Assembly: GCA_013339895.1 (NCBI GenBank)
Contig: JABACO010000005.1
Span: 6,480,205-6,544,204 of the forward strand
DNA: 64,000 nt
Direction of reading: 5' to 3'
Source of the DNA: Ephydatia muelleri
Taxonomy: Eukaryota; Porifera; Demospongiae; Spongillida; Spongillidae
Shown here: positions 60,701 through 64,000 of the stretch, one piece after another
Numbering within the stretch: position 1 is the stretch's first letter
Layout of the letters: each line of letters opens with the position of its first letter
Notes under the pieces: model-generated
The model's input: the letters and a program-made list of their open reading frames with translations, nothing else
Databases searched by the model: none
What the model was told of the DNA's origin: nothing
Translations under genes and position numbers: made by a program

Positions 60701-62219
60701 GTGTGCACCTATGGATCTCCATGGACACTAACTGAGGGTCAGGTGGTGTGCACACAGCTAGGGTACAAGAACCTCCCAACAGTTAGTGTTAATCCTACTG
60801 AAAGGTAAGGTGTTGTGTTAGAAGTTAAGTATTTGCATGTGTATGTATGTGTGTGTGCCTATCTGGGCATACATTGATGTGAGCTCCATCTCCAGTCTGT
60901 CAGCTCTAAGCTCGCTGTACCCTATCTGGCTCAATGGTGTCAACTGCACCTCCCAGAAAACAAACATCACACAGTGTGAATACACCAAGCCCATAGGATA
61001 TGGACCATACTGCACTCACTACTATGATGCCATTGTGGACTGTAAGAGTACCTCAGGTGTGTCTCTATTCGATGGTAACTTCATGAACAGTCCAATGTCT
61101 GGACTAAAGAGGTTTTGCAGGGAAAGGGATGGTACCAAGAAACTGTGGTACCATGTTATATGTACTTTTTTTTACTAAATCAATGAATAGCAAAGTTTTC
61201 AAACATTATCACAGTGTATTAACATGGCATTAAATGAGCCCACATGGGAGGGAAAGGGGATCATCTCCATATTGAATAGTGTAAGTTGTTATCGTTGGAA
61301 TGACTTTTTTTGTATTGTGTTTGGTGGTGAGAAATGGTCAGGACATCTTGAGAGAGATTCCAACAAATCGGATCGTTTCCACAAACAAATGTGTTGATAT
61401 TCTAGAAGTCTAAAATGTCCTTTACACAGTCATTGAGAATTGGAGATCTGTCATGGAGTTGTAAAGCTCTGAATTTGTAATTAGCCATACATTTGAACGC
61501 AGACAATAGATTTCTATTGCGCATACTGGAACTTTTATAATGTATGAACTAGGTCCCTTTTCGCGGAAACGATCCCAAATTTCAGATGGCAATATGCATT
61601 ATACTGTCACAATATTTACAACTGTTATTTTTTGACACTCAAATTCACCAGATTCATCCAGCAGTAGTCTAGGGACTGTTGGAGCACTAGGAGTGGTTGG
61701 TGTTGTTGTTGCAGTTCCGGTGGCGGCAACAAGATACTCAGAGCCGATATGCACATTTCTGTCACACTGCGTGAGATGCTTGGAGTGTTGCAGCTGGGTA
61801 TGGCTTCAAAGTGTGTGGGTGAACTTATATCTTATTCTGTGTTGTTGCTTTCTGGCCAGTAGAGAGCGTATTATTCAGCAAGTAAGTGTAAGGGAAGCGA
61901 TAACAAGGGGATGATTTTGAACTCTGTTTTCACATGCGCTTTCAATCACCTGCAGGATGATGTCGTTGTACAGGTTGTCACGACTACAATTCCAACTGTT
62001 GTCATGACTACAACAAATCCTCCCAACAGTTCAGGCTCTTCTTTTAAACCAGACTCTGAATTAATACAAGCTCCTCCTCCTACATATACTGAAGCAGCCA
62101 ATTTCAGTGCACTCACCCCTGAGGTTTCTGCTCTTCTTCCTCCTCCCCAGTACACTCTTCCTCCTCCCCAGTACACTCTTCCTCCTCCGCAGTACAATTC
62201 ATTTTCTGGTAGTAAGTAA
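57720..62219 (+). CDS. SRCR receptor copy D: signal peptide, three SRCR domains, membrane region, PPxY tail
   Basis: Predicted exons: 57720-57765, 57817-58030, 58569-58723, 58790-58970, 60427-60557, 60615-60804, 60896-61056, 61652-61881, 61956-62219. These join in frame (1572 nt, 523 residues). Exon 1 is the least certain: its donor is the weak GTGTAC, chosen because intron length (51 nt) and phase match copies B and C (54 and 53 nt), giving MGRVLTVTIGFQFMVLVFSQ. SRCR 1 has EVCLNGTWGTVCAD, SRCR 2 DVRLVGSPTNGQG and ANCTSPKC, SRCR 3 GAVRLSGGSRP, GVWGTVC, ITQCEY and AIVDC. The membrane exon has LGTVGALGVVGVVVAVPVAA, a Cys-rich link (CTFLSHCVRCLECC) and NLYLILCCCFLAS. The tail begins DDVVVQVVTTT and has PPTY and three PPQY motifs. 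Likely a cell-surface receptor; ligand unknown. Confidence 0.85.
59578..59802 (+). other. Cysteine-rich open frame inside intron 4 of copy D
   Basis: A 74-codon stop-free frame with CARPAC near the start, KICHSYRQGAGF, then CINKDQCDRKSCTDTASC. The spacing is somewhat EGF-like but I do not assign a family. A cassette exon or a remnant exon is possible; no counterpart is seen in copies B or C. Confidence 0.2.
60170..60335. repeat. Old GGGACAG-family-like repeat, copy in intron 4 of receptor D
   Basis: Shares the order GTCACCGGGAGTTGTAAGGCT, AATTAGTCATA, then CCATTTTCCCGGCAATGATTCC with 61437-61585. The ends resemble decayed ACTGTCCC-type termini. Confidence 0.45.
61437..61585. repeat. Old GGGACAG-family-like repeat, copy in intron 7 of receptor D
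   Basis: Counterpart of 60170-60335. The end CCCTTTTCGCGGAAACGATCCC is close to the termini of the young palindromic elements. Confidence 0.5.
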
Positions 62220-63529
62220 TTTCATGGTACCATGACCAGCTGTATATAATGCCTGTATTGTTAGTGAAATTATTATTTGACAACATTATACTGCATTGAC
62301 AAATAGACACATTCACAGCTACCTGAAGCTAAACCACCACTAACTGCAACCTGACCATCTATGCAAGCTCCGTGACAAAACCTCTAGGGCTTTTCAAGGC
62401 ACACTACATCTCCTTCGTGTTATGGTGTCCAAAAGAGTCTAGGGATCAGGTCAGTGTGAACAGACAGCAAGAACCTATAGAGGAATCAATTCCAAGCCAC
62501 TATACGTTAAGGCAATTGAGAGCTCTTCAGGTGCAAGAGGGAGGTTAAGACCCAACCAAGGGTAGTCAGCCCCAGATGCAGCATGCCATGACACACAGAC
62601 AACAAAACTGGCTCAGTTAGCTAGAGTAGTGTTTTGTAAAAGAACTGATTGCATGACACGTCTCATTAGTTCAGACAGAAATTGGTTAATAACATATATC
62701 CACCATAATAGCATCAGAGGGCAGTGCCAGATATTGTATGTCACACACAAAAAGAATGAGGTTCAAACCCCTATACTACTTCTTCTACAGTATCTTAGGA
62801 ATCACCAAGATTCAGCTAAACAAAGCCGCCTGTACTTCATTAAATTATTTCAATAAACACTTGTCATTGCATGCATGTTGCTGTCAGTGTTACATCAGTT
62901 TTCTTGCCCTCAGTTTTCTGTCCTCCCAGGTGTTCCCTGCTCTTATCTTTTTTTTTCTTCTTTTTTTGCCTAATAGTCACACTGTTCTTTGGAGCGTACT
63001 AAACTTCATCCTTCCCCTCCCCTCACCTCTCACCCCTCCCCTCACCCCTCACCCCTCACCTCACCCCTCACCCCTCACCAGTCACACCGAACCCGCCAAC
63101 GACCCGCCCCCGCCCAAAGAACAACCGCCCCCCCCTCCCTCCCCTCCCCTCCCCCCCCTCCCCCCCCCTCCCTCCCTCCCCCATCACCCTCCCCCCCCCC
63201 TCCCTCCCCCTCCCCCCCTCCCCCCTCTCTCCCTACACCCCTCTCTTTTTGTCTCCATCTCTCCAGGGTCCATCACCCATTCGACTGCTGCCATTCGGCT
63301 CCAACGGCAACCTTGTAATTGCAGCAGCTATCTCTCTTGACTGAGAGTTTTCTCCTGCATCCACATCCCAGCCATCATCACGTTTCAGGCATAACCCCGC
63401 CCTTGCACCAACAGTGGACAATTGTTGTTTGATGCAGTTAGAAGCCAAATAATGGCCTAAATGTTAGTGAAGGTATTACATGTGAATTAAATGTAGGTCA
63501 ATTTAAAATGATCAGTGTCCAAAATAAGG
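62220..63529. repeat. Downstream of copy D: repeat at 62750-62860 and pyrimidine tract at 62985-63240
   Basis: No gene is recognised. Positions 62750-62860 match 14455-14575 upstream of exon 3 in copy B. The C/T tract gives Pro/Ser-rich frames that are artefacts. No canonical AATAAA lies close to the copy D stop; the first is near 62852. Confidence 0.55.
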
Positions 63530-63730
63530 TCATACTATATACATGTAGTAAACATGCACGCGGGATCTGTGACAGTGCCTGCAGATCCTGGTGAGATCAG
63601 ATTCATATTGCTGAACTATGACATGAGCCAGCTTCCTCTTATAGTGGGCCGTAAAGGCTGGGTCCAATGGCTGCACAACTGATGTGCAGTTAGGTGGCAG
63701 AAAGCAAAGCAGTAAATTGCTCAGCCCAAC
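63530..63730 (-). pseudogene. pogo/Tigger-type transposase fragment
   Basis: The minus-strand frame contains LPPNCTSVVQPLDPAF followed by a basic segment (HYKRKLAHVIVQQY). The L-P-P-N-C/T-T-S-x-x-Q-P-L/M-D block is diagnostic of DDE_1 (pogo/Tigger/CENP-B-like) transposases and holds the third-acid region context. Only this piece is recognisable. Confidence 0.75.
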
Positions 63731-64000
63731 AACAACATGCACCAGCTATTATCGGGCTTGCATTATTATATAACGTTGATAGGAATAGAATTAACGGAAT
63801 CCATTTGCGAGGATGAGAAAGGTGGGGAAACTGGCAATATTTGAAATGACTAGTAAAATGAGTAAAGATGATTGGTGAGCTTGCAATCATGATGGCAAGG
63901 CAGGAAAAGAAACAGAGCAAAACTGATATAGAGATTGGGTGATTGGAAGGGGAAAAGGGGGGACTGGGGAGGAGTGGGAGCTCAAGCAAACGTACAAGTG
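63731..64000. other. Window end, nothing recognised
   Basis: A-rich and G/A-rich sequence following the pogo-like fragment. No domain, repeat or splice-linked exon was identified. Confidence 0.4.

Noticed and set aside
62738..63340. 200-codon Pro-rich ORF
   Set aside because: Runs through a C/T tract. The overlapping frame is equally open, and there is no splice or domain support.

Overview
The window is animal DNA, not prokaryotic: split genes with GT-AG introns (about 50 bp to 8 kb), extracellular SRCR receptor genes, long microsatellites, and many degraded DNA transposons. A lineage rich in SRCR receptors and in the transposase families seen here suggests a basal marine invertebrate, most likely a sponge. 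That assignment is an inference and was not tested against any database.

Backbone: a plus-strand tandem array of SRCR (scavenger receptor cysteine-rich) receptor genes. Copy A (674-2798) is a truncated pseudogene. Copy B (6367-20315) keeps its exon layout but has a frameshift in exon 5 and has lost one conserved cysteine. Copies C (36189-44982) and D (57720-62219) can be spliced by hand into intact frames of 527 and about 523 residues: signal peptide, three SRCR domains (each coded by two exons with matching intron phases), a membrane region with two hydrophobic stretches, and a Thr/Pro-rich tail with repeated PPxY motifs (possible WW-domain ligands).

Between and inside these genes lies transposon debris. 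It includes a hAT-like transposase pseudogene (3085-4930), a piggyBac-like pseudogene (10260-12002), a complete 966-bp hAT remnant with a perfect 8-bp target duplication (12512-13477), a CACTA-like element with a matching empty site in a nearby duplicate (26916-30238), a Ty3/Gypsy pol remnant (40490-42505) and a pogo/Tigger fragment (63530-63730). Two compound palindromic elements (8842-9927 and 45161-46222) each carry a smaller relative inserted into one arm, and all four have 4-bp AAAT or ATAT target duplications.

The most notable non-receptor locus is a multi-exon RAG1-like transposase pseudogene (52857-56910). It carries counterparts of the RAG1 N-terminal zinc region, RING, nonamer-binding-like region and catalytic core. 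A second degraded copy lies on the minus strand (23895-26062), and part of that copy is duplicated again at 32501-33396. Other points are an intact small chromodomain ORF beside a 184-bp perfect-centre palindrome, a 74-copy 28-bp minisatellite inside receptor C, and a Pro/Thr hexapeptide-repeat ORF. All splice models are manual predictions without transcript support.
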